From Echinarachnius parma (lineage: Eukaryota > Echinodermata > Echinoidea > Clypeasteroida > Echinarachniidae): a DNA stretch of 64,000 nt. Below the pieces are notes generated by a model that worked only from the letters and a program-made list of their open reading frames with translations, did not search any database and was not told where the DNA came from. The position numbers and the translations under genes were made by a program. Position 1 is the first letter of the stretch; each line of letters starts with the position of its first letter. This document shows positions 32,605-44,369 of this stretch, piece after piece. The stretch covers positions 46,797 through 110,796 of the forward strand of contig JBAMJV010004355.1 of NCBI GenBank assembly GCA_037951105.1. The letters are read 5' to 3'.

Positions 32605-33200
32605 TCTAACGCGGAGCCCCAGAAGCTTTTGGGTTTTATCCATTAGGAACTTTCAAGATGTATATAGGAATACAAAGTCCATCTATTTGATTACAGAACA
32701 AGTTTATCTCTGCACATGTTTGGACGCGTCTTGATGGCTCTGAATGGGTTGAGTCAAGGGGCATCCACATTGGGGGTCTTAATGGGGGACCATGGGGTGG
32801 AGCCCCCGAAAGCTTTTAGTTTGAGACATTTAGAACTGCTATCATGTGTGGAAACATATTATAAAATAGTGAAACTATATTTTGTATATTAGCATATTTT
32901 TAAAGGGCATAGCGAGGAACAAAATTGAACGAGTGAAGGTGGTCAAATGGTCTTATAACTGTGGCCTAGTGGGCACATTAGTCCCGAAAGCTTGTTGATA
33001 TAATCACTTTTGAAATCAAAGATGTTTCTTTATAAGGGATACTAATATCAATTTGAATCAATGTTAGCTTAATTTACGACCTTTTCAAAACGTTTTGAAC
33101 ATGTGGGATACTGGGACCCCTTATTACCCTTGCCGGGGGTCCACGGACGGAGCCCCCGGAAGCTTATGGATTTTTGCATTTTAGCACTCTCAAGATGGTA
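32605..33200. repeat. Diverged tandem repeat, period about 180 bp, four units
   Basis: Units begin near 32613, 32800, 32975 and 33145 with variants of GGAGCCCCCGGAAGCTTTT, followed by ATTTAGAACT and TCAAGATGTATA. The repeat lies just left of the large hAT-like element. Confidence 0.65.
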
Positions 33201-33299
33201 TAAAAGAGTTGATCTTTTATGGGTGGTGTGTATAAAGCGTGCATGACAATGCAGTAGCGAGGAGCGGCCTTGCATCGGATATTTCCATGTGCTCCTGTA

Positions 33300-34863
33300 C
33301 ATAGGCGCCGGAAGTGGGGGGGCGGGGGGAGGCGGCCGCCCCCCAATCCAAAAAGTGGGGGGGCAAAACGCATTTTTGCCCCCCAAAAAGCCCCCTCCCC
33401 ACTCAAAAAAAAAAAGAAAGAAAGAAAGAAAAGTGAAAAGAAAAGATTGTTAATTCTAACGTTTAAAAACTGAGTTAAACATCCATTTAAAATTTTCGCT
33501 GCGCGCTTCGCGCGCAAACAAATGATCTCAGTTTGTTATGTAACTTTCGTATGGTCGTCTGGGTGGGGTTTTCTGTACCGGTCCACGTAGTTCCTCTGTA
33601 GGTTTTCATTGCCCTGCTGTTTGTGTGATGTGCACCAAATCGCACAATTACAAGTAAATAAATGCAAAATCTATACCCCCCCACCCCCCCCCCCCCCCCC
33701 CCCCCACTCCCCCTCGCTCGGGACTCATTTTTAGCTGTTATAGCTATGATGGTGGATCATACAAATGTGTCATATCATCCATATGGTTTATGTTTTTTAT
33801 GCACCAGATTGCACCATTTCCAAGTATTAAAATGCAAAATCTTCCCCGTGGGAGGGGGATACCACCTCCCAAACCCTCCCCCTCTGGCTCTGCCCCAGCC
33901 CTTGGTTGCTTCGCTCCCTCGGGACTCATTCTTAGCTGTTAGCTATGATGTTGAATCATACAAATGTGGCATATGGTTTATGTTTTTATGTAGAAGATTG
34001 CACCATTTCAAGTATAAAAATGCAAAATCTTCCCCGTGGGAGGGGGATACCTCCTCCCAAACCCTCCCCCTCTGGCTCTGCCCCAAGCCTCAGTAGCTTC
34101 GCTCCCTCGGGACTCATTTTTTGTTGTAAGCTATTTAGTTGGATCATACATAATGTGGCATATGGTACATGTTTGTATGCACCAGATTGCACCATTTCAA
34201 GTATAAAAATGCAAAATCTTCCCTGTGGGAGGAGGATACCCCCTCCCAAACTCTCCCCCTCTGGCTCTGCCCCAGCCCTCGGTCGCTTTGCTCCCTCGGG
34301 GCTCATTTTTGCCTGTGAGTATGTTGTTGGATCATGTTTTTATGGCACCACATTGCACAATTTCAAGTCCCAAAAGCTCCCGTGACCGTGGGAGGGGAGG
34401 GGGTGGGGGGCAGTGGCGGATCTACGGGGGGGGGGGGAGGGTTAGGGATTCAAACCCCCCCCCCCCTTAGGCTGAAAATGTATCAGTGAAAAAATGAAGA
34501 AAAAAATAACTTACGGGGGTTCAAAATAGCAAAACAAATCGAAGTGAACAAAAAAGTGAACAAAAATCACTTACGGGGGTTCAAAATAGCAAAAAAAAGT
34601 CGACGCTTCGCGGCCCGTGGACGAAAATGAAAAAAAGGTAAAAAAAAAAAAATCACTCACGGGGGTTCAAAATATCAAGGGTTCGTGGACGATTGGGTCA
34701 ACCCCCCCCCCCCCCTTAGCAAAAGGATAGATCCGTCCCTGAGGGGGGGGGGGGGGGGGGGGCAACCCCGTGAGTGTGATTGAGCATGAGCCCCTAAATA
34801 CATAAATCGTGAGCCCCCTTTGAGTTTTGCCCCCCCAATCCAAAACTGCTTCCGGCGCGCCTG
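33300..34863. mobile_element. hAT-like element, 1564 bp, full-length relative of 14012-14111
   Basis: The ends CATAGGCGCCGGAAG and CTTCCGGCGCGCCTG are flanked by CTCCTGTA (33292-33299, 34864-34871; a ninth base C also agrees). The interior has four units of about 185 bp (33.75-34.39 kb) with ATTGCACCATTTCAAGTATA, CCCCGTGGGAGGGGGATACC and TTCGCTCCCTCGG, then a nested element. The Pro- and Gly-rich frames here are array translations. No transposase. If the ninth base is real, a Mutator-type element is the alternative. Confidence 0.85.
34411..34741. mobile_element. Nested hAT-like MITE, 331 bp
   Basis: The ends CAGTGGCGGATCTA and TAGATCCGTCCCTG lie inside the larger element and are flanked by G runs, which hide any duplication. 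The interior repeats TTACGGGGGTTCAAAATAGC three times. Confidence 0.8.
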
Positions 34864-35084
34864 CTCCTGTACTATAGAGCCATTGATAGGACATTGGGAC
34901 AAAATATTGAATCTGCGTTCAGCGCTTGTGGACAGAATTGAAAGATTATTTTAGATTATTTTATTTTCTGTTTCGGTGTTCTATAAAAGAGGGTTTTGTG
35001 TGCATTTGAGAAATTGCATTGCCCAACACATATCGAAATGTGAGTTCCCACAACCGAATTGAAGCTTGCAACATTGGGAATTAA

Positions 35085-36263
35085 ATGGGTAGTTCAGTTG
35101 TGGTATAGAGGCGCTGCATGAAATATTTTGTTTGTGCGATAATGAAAAACTAAGTGTGAAATCTAAAAGAGCATACAATTTTAATGGCAGAATAAACTTT
35201 ATTTTATCAAAATCAGTTTAGAAACGGCTGAAATATCAATATATATACTCCGCAAAAAAAGAAACTGGACACTTTTATAAGTTGAAATATTTCATATTAA
35301 TGTACGATAAAGTGTACATGATCATATATCAAATTAAAGGGAATTTAGTCCTCTACATGCAGGGTATAACTTAAAGGTGTAATCGTTCATGCATGAAATG
35401 CCATGGTCAATTAACACTAGCAAGGTCTGTTTTCAAAAATAGCAAAACAATGGAGGACCACACCATTCGACTGAAATGATAGTAAGCGTTTCACTTAAAA
35501 CAAGATGAGCGGGGCAAGTAAATTATGACATTATTCACCTTTATTGTTATGAACAAACTCTGGAAATACAAATTTGTCAATAAAACAGGGTCAGGTTATG
35601 AGAGCATTATCATACTGGTCTGTATTACAGGCATGAAGCTTGTCTATTTCATGTGTCCCCTGCAATTTTAACCATAGTTACCTAGAGAAATGTCATGTTA
35701 AAGACTGCCCAAATGTTTGACCAAGGGTGATTTCAGGTTTTGAAGATCTTTGGACTACGGTATAATTCTTCAGAAGAATTTATACCATTTTCATGCTGAA
35801 ATAAGGGCACAAACTGTGGTTTTGACTAATAATGCTTTGCCATGGAATTCCCCATTTTGTTACTTTTGGATGAAAATAACACCTATAACGTTCACAATTT
35901 GTCTTCATTTATACTCTTTATTGAGATGAAGATAGAAAAGGTCACATTTGTAATGAAAACTTATGCCATCTCATGAATATAGCGTTTAAGATTATGCTTA
36001 TCAACATTTATATGGTTGAGTGGATGTTCCATTTTTGCTATTTTTGAAAACAGACCTTGGTGTGGTTAATTGACCGTGGCAAGTCATGCATGAATGATTT
36101 CATCTGGATTTCATGCGAATATTGAAGAGGGTAATTTTATCTTTCATTTGATATACAATATCATATATTTTATCGTTAATGAATACGAAATATTTGGTCT
36201 CATACAAGTGTCCAGTTTCTTTTTTTGCGGAGTATATATCCGATCAGAATAAATCTGGGGCTA
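35085..36263. mobile_element. TTAA MITE family A, split by a mariner-like insertion
   Basis: TTAA at 35081-35084 precedes a family A end (GGTATAGAGGCGCTGCATGA). The body resumes at 36235 with CCGATCAGAATAAATCTGGG and breaks off near 36263. Confidence 0.7.
35248..36232. mobile_element. Mariner-like MITE, 985 bp
   Basis: TA duplications (35246-35247, 36233-36234) flank the ends CTCCGCAAAAAAAGAAACTG and inverse. The inverted similarity continues inward for about 150-200 bp (TCATGCATGAA.., GGTCTGTTTTCAAAAATAGC). The interior is without transposase motifs. Confidence 0.85.
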
Positions 36264-36344
36264 AACACACTATTTACACCAGAGGTTGGTGTGACCAGAG
36301 CCGTATATTACGGCTAGGCTCTGGGTGTGACTAACCAATGCGCA

Positions 36345-37645
36345 CTGTTTGAAGAGCGCCCACTGCGGTGCAGCATAATCAATGCGAGCAGACTACAGTA
36401 ACCTGTTGAACACTGATCGATATCTATCACTCATGTTCGTGGTGTTGAAGTTCGCGATAAATCCACACCAAACAGACGACTCTCGGGTGTCCATAAGCAA
36501 GTATGTACATGCCATATATAGCCTCTAGTTTTCTTCGTTTTCAGTACCATTTGATATACATAAATCAACACGCCATATTATAAATGCCACTGGCACCTTT
36601 TTAAAGTGATACACTCAGCTTTAACCCTAAAAAGACTGGGGGGGGGGGGCTGATTTAGCCCCCCCCCTCCTCTATTTTCGCGATAATTCCGCAACGCGCG
36701 CAGGTATTGTCGCGGGACTTTATGAGTTTTTTCATTGAAGTCTTGCGCAACTTTTGAGACCAAATTTGCGACGACCGGGTATACCGTTCTAAAGTCACGT
36801 GACCTTTTGTAAGTGAGCGTCGGCCTGAAAATCGCTACATTTTGTGATTTGTGTACAAATCCTATGGAAATTGATTTTTTCCTAGAAAAGACAAAATCTT
36901 CATTATTTTTCATTCTAATCACTGCAATCATTTAATTTGGGGCTAAAAATGGTTGAATAATGGTCAATAATTATTTCCATTGAAAAAACAATAAAAACAT
37001 AAGTCGAAAAAACAAAGAAATACATAAGAAATGCAATTTTCGCATAATTAATTAGCTCTAATTAGCATATTATAATTAGAACAAACAATTTAACTATGCA
37101 ATATTGAATGGCTCATAGACATCTATCACCATGCCAAATTTGGAGTTGATTGGAGTTTCGATTGCCGAGAAAACTACGAAAAATACAAACAAATACAATT
37201 TTCGCATAATTAATTAGCTCTAATTAGCATATTCTAATTATTATTTTTTTTTAAACTATGTAATATTGTAGACCTTATGGACATCTATCACGATGCCAAA
37301 TTTGGAGTCGATCGGAGTTTTGGTTGCCGAGATCTTAGGGGGGGGGGGCCCTTTTAGCCCCCCCCCCCCCCCCAGTTTTTTTAAGGTTCAAAATAGCCCA
37401 GTCTTTTTAGGGTTAATACGGTAAACACTCAATTTGAGCTCGATCTATATTGTATTTCTGTGCGTTTGATTTGCAAGAGCGCCCACTGCGGTGCAGCATA
37501 ATCAATGCGAGCAGGTCTACTGGTAACCTGTTGAACACTGATACCTAACACTTCGTTATTATTCGTGGTGTTGAAGTTCGCGATAAATCTTCATAAAGGA
37601 GGTAACTCCACACAGAGCAGACGCCTAAGTCTCGGGTGTCCGTAT
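36345..37645. repeat. Direct repeat flanking the second piggyBac-type MITE
   Basis: 36345-36510 and 37472-37645 share GAGCGCCCACTGCGGTGCAG, CATAATCAATGCGAGCAG, CCTGTTGAACACTGAT and GTGGTGTTGAAGTTCGCGAT, with small indels. The unit is about 1.13 kb, or about 0.34 kb without the MITE. No frame is conserved. Confidence 0.75.
36625..37412. mobile_element. piggyBac-type MITE, 788 bp, copy 2 (inverted)
   Basis: TTAA at 36621-36624 and 37413-37416 flank ends identical to those of copy 1 (20064-20843). The body aligns end to end in inverse. The 117-residue minus-strand frame is present in both but is not transposase-like. Confidence 0.9.
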
Positions 37646-37692
37646 AAAAGCGAGATAAATCTCAATCATCGTATATATTTATAATGCTACAC

Positions 37693-38069
37693 CGGGATCG
37701 AGTAACTATGTTGACATGTTCACAAACTGACGAAGGGTTGATAAAATGTGTATTTCTGTGATCTGATATGTCCACTGTGTAAATTCCATGGTAAATTAAT
37801 TTCTTAATTATTACTGAACAATGAGCGAAATGCAAAATAATATTTGCTAACCCATTGCACTAACTTTTTACACAGTTGAGAGTCCCCCAGGGAGACTTTC
37901 AAATCCGAACATTTTTAGTAATACATTAATATCTTTATAACTTAAATAAATTCGGGAAAACCGAAACCTGTTCCGTGCTTCTAATGGTAATATGAATACA
38001 ACGAGCTATGTGAGAACCGTTAGAGTTCTAAGTAAGTTTTGTTGATGTTGATAATGTTACTAGATCCCC
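37693..38069. mobile_element. TTAA MITE family B, inverted copy
   Basis: It runs from GGGATCGAGTAACTATGTTG to AATGTTACTAGATCCCCT|TTAA. The left TTAA is lost by mutation. Confidence 0.75.
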
Positions 38070-38627
38070 TTAAAGTACTTCGAGCAGGCATCAATACCCA
38101 AATGTATTTCTAATGTTTCTCAGCTTTTTAATGCAAACCTTCAAAAGGAAAACAATAAATCAGTACCTATGCGAACTGTATTCGCTATGTGTAAGGCTTA
38201 GTTTAAGTGTAACGTAAATCAGTGGATATAATGTATAAATATCAAAAATGTTTTTATTTAGTGTCGTTCATAAGGCGGATTTCCATCCCCATCCGTCTAT
38301 TGCGTGCAATTTCAAGACCATTTCACTTCTTGCTAATTATTGTCAACTAATCTTCGAAAGGTTAGTAAATTATTATAGTTATAGTTTTATTTGTTGTGTG
38401 CAGTACTGTCAGAACATCATTAAGATTATAAGTATTTGATTCCTTGTCATTAATTTAAGATTGACATCGACCATGCTGCCCTTCTTGTATGTGCACCTTA
38501 AAAACTTGGCCTCAAAACTGCTTCCAATATACTGGCTAATAATAAGTTTAAAATTAATAACGCTTACAAGGCAGCCAATAACTTATGTGAGTAATGTTGT
38601 ATATTTGCTGCGTGCTTTCGCAATACA

Positions 38628-38906
38628 ATGAAGATGTTACTGAAGTATGTTCTTGTGTTATTGCTTGTCATTAATCTGGAAAATGGGGGATCGGACGAAC
38701 CTCAAAAGGAGCGCGGCGCGCGCGCGCGGCGTCGCGGCAGCGAAACCCGATGCGTAAAATGGGAACGCACATGTTCCGATCCCACCGGGAGTTCTCACCA
38801 ACCCAGACCCCGCGCCGCGCCGAGTTTTAGGCACCTGATGCGCGAAGAATACAAATCAGGGGTGACACGTACAAACTCCTACTTCCATGGTCCTACTAAG
38901 TACTAG
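38628..38906 (+). CDS. Possible small secreted cationic protein, 92 residues
   Basis: The ATG at 38628 opens MKMLLKYVLVLLLVINLENG, a convincing signal peptide. An Arg-rich stretch (GARARRRGSE, a possible furin-type site) and only two cysteines (ETRCVKWERTCSDP) follow. The GC-rich coding part (GCGCGC run at 38715-38730) contrasts with the AT-rich flanks. A possible donor (CAGGG|gtgaca) near 38864 means it could be the first exon of a longer gene. I recognise no family. The frame is complete (stop at 38904-38906), but chance cannot be excluded. Confidence 0.4.
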   Translation: MKMLLKYVLVLLLVINLENGGSDEPQKERGARARRRGSETRCVKWERTCSDPTGSSHQPRPRAAPSFRHLMREEYKSGVTRTNSYFHGPTKY

Positions 38907-39221
38907 TATTAACCGACACAGTACTATTTGCACATTGATATCGCGTATTAAACCAATTGTCTTTGCCACAATTCGGTGCTGACGGGCTAAACGGCGGAAA
39001 TTTTGTGTGAACGTGTGAACAAAAAAGTATTTAATATCATACAAATCAGTATTTTCTTTTTAGTCAGGTGCATGATTGTCATGTTTGTGTTACAATGATC
39101 GATTAAGAAGTAGAAAAAAAACCTCTAGTCATCTAGTGGATCGGGTTCCGTCATATTGCGAAAGTCTTGCGAAAATCTCTGAAATAATTACTACCAATCA
39201 TGTTCTTTGTCAGGACGGCGA

Positions 39222-39358
39222 TAGTCTAGTTCTAGACTCTCGGAATTAATCTCCACCACCCCGAAGATCTGTATACACAGCAGTAATCGGCAGCGATCAC
39301 TGTGTATACAGATCTTCGGGGTGGCGGAGATTAATTCCGAGAGTCTAGAACTAGACTA
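39222..39358. mobile_element. 137-bp fold-back MITE with 9-bp target duplication
   Basis: Arms of about 58 bp (TAGTCTAGTTCTAGACTCTC..) are near perfect around a loop of about 19 nt. GGACGGCGA is directly repeated on both sides (39213-39221, 39359-39367). A 9-bp duplication points to a Mutator-type donor. An RNA copy would be a long hairpin able to yield small RNAs. Confidence 0.85.
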
Positions 39359-39367
39359 GGACGGCGA

Positions 39368-42319
39368 GCGCTCGGGTCTCATTAAATCAAATCGAATACA
39401 AATCAAAGAAACACGTTGGAACTGTATACTGCGAAAGGGATCCAATCGTTCAAAATATGAGGTTTGTTGTGAGCTTGACCGTCTTGTTAAAGTACACCCC
39501 TGATACTAAAAATACCATGGTTAGGGTAGACCAAACTGTGACGGAGGGGGAAAACACGCTCAATTATTCTTCACTATACGATTATAAGGGGTTCCGCCCA
39601 CACCCCCCCCCCCCTCCCCCATCCCGTAGCTACGCCACAGCGCACGGTCTTTGTAATGGCGGTGAATGTTAGGGTTAAAATGACATCGAATACAAAGCAG
39701 GGGACACGTATAAGAAGGGCCCTTTGTCTTTTAAAGGATCTCACAATTAATGTCCCTCTTTCCGTTATGAAATAGTATAACTTCGTTATCGTATACATGT
39801 GTACACATAAGTTAGGTGATCTCTGGTTGTAATGATGTTATGTTTGACCTCTTATCTATGTAACTATATAAAACTTTTTTTTTTTTTTTTTAAATTCTTT
39901 TTCGTTACTTATAATATGGTATTATATGTATTATACGTGTTTTTCTTTTTTGTTCAAGGCCCTGCTGAAAACGGATATTTAGCTGGCTGAGATTTTGTGT
40001 GTATCGTGATTAAATAAATACAAAATACAACAACAGCCACAGCAACCCAACAATTTCGCATTATTGTGTGATCTTATGATTATAGTTCGTCTCTTTCGGA
40101 AACAAGCAAGGTAACGTGCACAATAATTTGTTTCTACTGACATTGTTAAGTTCTGTCACTTTAAATGAAAATCCACAACTTCCACTTCCCTGCATGGTCT
40201 AACAAAATAGAGTTATCGTTTTATTACTACTTAGTTGTAACTTTATTCATTGGCTATTATTGCATTTACCATTCAGACGTCGAGATTGAAAGACTAAAGT
40301 ATTATAATCATACCTCCAACCGACCGAGTCGCTAAACGTTCTATTCAAGTGCGTGCGATAACGGACAAATAAAAGTAAATCGTCCGTTTTATCGTTCGGT
40401 GTCAGCTGCGAACGGATTTATTGCATATGGGTGTTGATATCCATAAATTCTATTATCCAGAAGTTATACCAAGTCACAAGGGGGCCTTTTGACGTTTTAA
40501 TTGGCTCCGTTTAACCCCGATATCTTCAAAAGAAACGTACTCGGTGACGGGAGGAGAGTGGCAGAGAGAAAAGGAGAGAGGGGAAAATAGAAACTTATAA
40601 AGATACAGGAAAATTTAGAGCGCAACTTGGGGAGAGAGAGGGGTGAGAGGAGAAAAGAGCAGCGTTAGTGCCCGAACTCATAAAACGCCTCATGCATGTC
40701 CGTCCGTGTGTATTGTGCTTGGAGTGGACTAAAGCCTACCCGTGAGATCCACATCAATCCGGCCATTATTCGTGACTTGGAAACGCTACCAGGACATTCA
40801 GAGGAATAAAGAGGGGGACTTAATCTGGACTTGGGGAGTTTTTAGAGCCTAATTCGCAAAGTTCGCGTCGCTCTATTACAACGTTTTGACTGGTCAAGAA
40901 ATATGATCTTTGGTCAGAAGCCTGGTAAAAGAATTCAATACGGAGCGGCCGCGAGACGCTCGAATCGGTTTCCTGGTAAATTGGTCTGGGCCCTTTCATC
41001 ACCATAACACGTCCAGTGTATATAAACATGATTAAAAAAGAGACAAATATACAAAGGTCGGGTCCTCCCCTCCTCACCTTATCTCAGACGTATAATAATT
41101 ATATTGTGTGATCTATGGGGCGCGGGCTTTGTGTGCAGACGTGTGCGCTGCGCATTGCGCTGGTCATTTCGAGGCGCGGCCGCGGCCGTGCAGTGTCGCT
41201 GGCATAGGGCGTAGCTAAACGCGTGTAAAGGAAACGCTAGCTTCGCGCAAACACGGTCCCTACTTATGCAACCTGCGTGCTGCGTGCGGCTCACCGATTT
41301 GTAAAATAATTCGTCCAACTTCAACAATAAATCATTTCTTTTTAAATGTAAATTACGACTTTTCTTCTCTCGCATTTGCAGATATAGACTTGAATAATTG
41401 CTTCCCCTCGTGAATAATGCTTCAATGAAGATGATTATGTTGAATGCCTAACATATCCCGAAGCTCTACAGATGCAGATGAAACAAACTTCGCGAAACTT
41501 TAATCAACTTGTGATGGAATATATTATTTTCTATATTTCCGAAAGAATCTTCATCACACGCTATATTTTACATTTCATTAATGACAAGTAAAGTATTATA
41601 TTGAAAACATGCAACTTGTCAGATGGACTTGAACAACGGAAATCAAATTTTGTTTGGATGTGACCGATTCGAGTAAAATTGTTTTTTTAAACTGTTCTGT
41701 TTCAGATCTCACAAGAGCAGTAGTTTATGTTTTCCATAATGGTAATCTTTGTTATTTATACCTATTCAATAAGACAAGCTATACATGCTGTTGTACGAAA
41801 TGTTTGTGGGAAATTTAGCAGGTCACAAATGGAAAAATGGATCTTATAAAATTTACATCTTATCCAAACGACTAATAATATCATATAAAAGACAATTTAA
41901 ACCGTCGTCGATCAAGTAAATCTTGCTTTATTCAAAATATTTATATTTTAGGACCTAGTCTGTTTTGTATTGCTAACTTAATGGAAAAAGTCGCAAACTA
42001 TATCTGATGTGGGAAATACAAATTAAACAAAATCACGAAATTGTGTCAGAATTTTCCTTTAAAATGTACCGATGTCATTGCCTTATAAGTGAGCTACACG
42101 TCCAACAATGGACGCATTTTGAATACATAAACATTAAGCTATTACCGTTACGTAATATAAACAAGGAAAGGATATGTGTCACATGGACAACAACAATGCA
42201 GTATCATGTCATAATTGTAATAGGAATAATATCTTTTAATACAATCAAATTCCCTGTCGTTCAGGAAAGTTTGTTTGAAAGAAAATTATTCATATTTTGG
42301 AATATGTCAATGCACTTAA
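39368..42319. other. Intergenic spacer
   Basis: Mostly unique. A C run at 39601-39615 ends in CGTAGCTACGCCAC, perhaps one end of an unresolved hAT-like piece. Purine-rich tract at 40545-40660 (GAGAGAG). The frames at 40820-41375 have no supporting features. Confidence 0.5.
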
Positions 42320-44330
42320 TCTTCGTCACCCTCATTTAGACATAGTTGATGATAAGTAATAGTCTAACTTAAGCCATTGTTATGCTAATTTTACATGAAT
42401 CATTATACATCAGGTTATATATTTTAAACAAAATACATAACACACAATTGAAATCATCTACGTATTCAACTTTTTTGATTATCAATTTCTATTTTTCTTC
42501 AAAATATTGAATAAAAAGTGGTTAACATTTTGGTTTTCGTCAACATCAAACAACAATTGTTTGCATATTATGTTTTCATATTCATATAGCTCTATAATTA
42601 AACAATTGATATGCTAATTAGATAGTCTATTACACATCAAGTCGCGTATATAAGATCGCTCGAGTCAAATGTGTTAATTTCTTTACAAATTCATTCGTTA
42701 AATATCTTGATATGAAATGAATTGCAAACTCTTCCAAAATCGTTCATTTTGTGGAATTTCGTCACCCTCAATGTTAGCAGCACATAACACACGTATTACG
42801 TAATCTCTGGTGAATATCATATTATTTGCATATCATTAGATGGGTAATCAGTGATAGTACATACGTACCTTGTTATTATGGGACAAACAAATAACTTTTC
42901 ACAACTTATCTTTACCAACTTTAGATTTATTATATTTATGTTCGATGTCGACGTCGCATTTTTAGCTAGTTTATGTAATCTCGTCACCCTACCAGTAATT
43001 GACTATGCAAATGAGCTATGACGTCACATAGCCGTCTAATTAGTGAATGACTGTTGGGATATGGGGCAGAGAATTTCGGGACGACGCCAGCTACCATTTT
43101 GCTAAGAAATGATCGCACTTTCCTACGAAAAACCTTCCTAAAAACTCTTTGAAAATGGTCAAAATTTTGAAAAAATTGTGATTTTTTGCAATTTCGTCAA
43201 CCTTAATGTTTGATGAACAGGAATGACTGTTCATCGGCTACTATAGCTATTTCTATCAGTATATCTGAAAGTGAAATGGGGTGCGTTTCATTTTCCGTTC
43301 ATCTGCCTTTTCTTACACGTAAATATCTTCAGAAAAATTACATTTTTGTAAACATAACGAGTTCCTTTACGTCAAATTTTTCTTAATTTTTCCATATAAG
43401 AGTGATTAATATATTGTAAGTGCATATGATTGGTATATCTTATCAATGTATGTAGTAGCATATTACGTAATACTTCATTGCATTAGGTGTGTTTGGGCCG
43501 GCAATGGGCATATTTTGCGATGTTTCTGTCAATATCATTGATATTTATTTTTGTATGAAATTTATGTAATGGAAACGCTCGACAACGCAACGAATTTAAA
43601 CAAAAATTCCTTATCACTGGGCAATCAGAACTAACGGATATGTCTTCGTCACCCACACATATCACTAACTGTACCCACTTTCATGGGTATTACGTAACAT
43701 TTATTACGTCATGTGTTACACGACAAGGCAAATGACATAATGCAAAACATGATTCATATTTTGATATTTCACTAAATTACTTTTAAAGTTATTCCAAATG
43801 TGATTTAATTTTGGCTTCCTTTAAATTTTTATTAAGAAAATCACTGGACTTCGTCACCCTAAAATGTATTATACTTTTTATGTATTGTTGATGACGTCAT
43901 GTGAAATAATAGGTAAATAAAAGGACACATTCATTCCTCAGGCTCTATCATTATATTCCCTGTTTAAACACTGCGATAAACATTGCAAGAAAATGTTCAT
44001 GACAACAATTCTATTTAAAATTTTCATGATTTTTCTGCTCCTTTTCTGATTTTCGTCAACCTCGTCGTCACCTTTTCGTGCTACCAAAATCCTGTTTATG
44101 TATTGCATACTAATGATTGTGACGTCATACTAGATTAAGTGCATATATAAGTTACCAATTCTGTTCAATCACACTTATATTTCATGCTAAAATATAAAGG
44201 CAAAATAATGACATATTTTGGCTATATTCAAATAAAAACGTTTAGATATTGTTCACATTTTTGCAGTATTTAGTGATCTCGTCACCCGTGATGTTCAGCT
44301 TCATGTTGTTTCGTCACCACCATTATGACG
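42320..44330. repeat. Diverged satellite, period about 215 bp
   Basis: TTCGTCACCCT or a close variant recurs at 42323, 42537, 42760, 42981, 43194, 43646, 43851, 44053 and 44279. The intervals are 202-226 bp, with one double gap. Several units also carry TGACGTCA or TTACGTAA 35-65 bp further on. The units are too diverged for a simple duplication. No coding content is supported. Confidence 0.75.
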
Positions 44331-44369
44331 TCACATTAAACGATTGCATAACAAGTACTTTATTGCAAA

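Noticed and set aside
33662-34470. Pro/Ser-rich frames of 81-146 residues
   Set aside because: Products of the tandem units inside the 33300-34863 element, open on both strands.
41079-41375. 98-residue minus-strand frame
   Set aside because: No domain, no splice support, composition unlike the supported exons.
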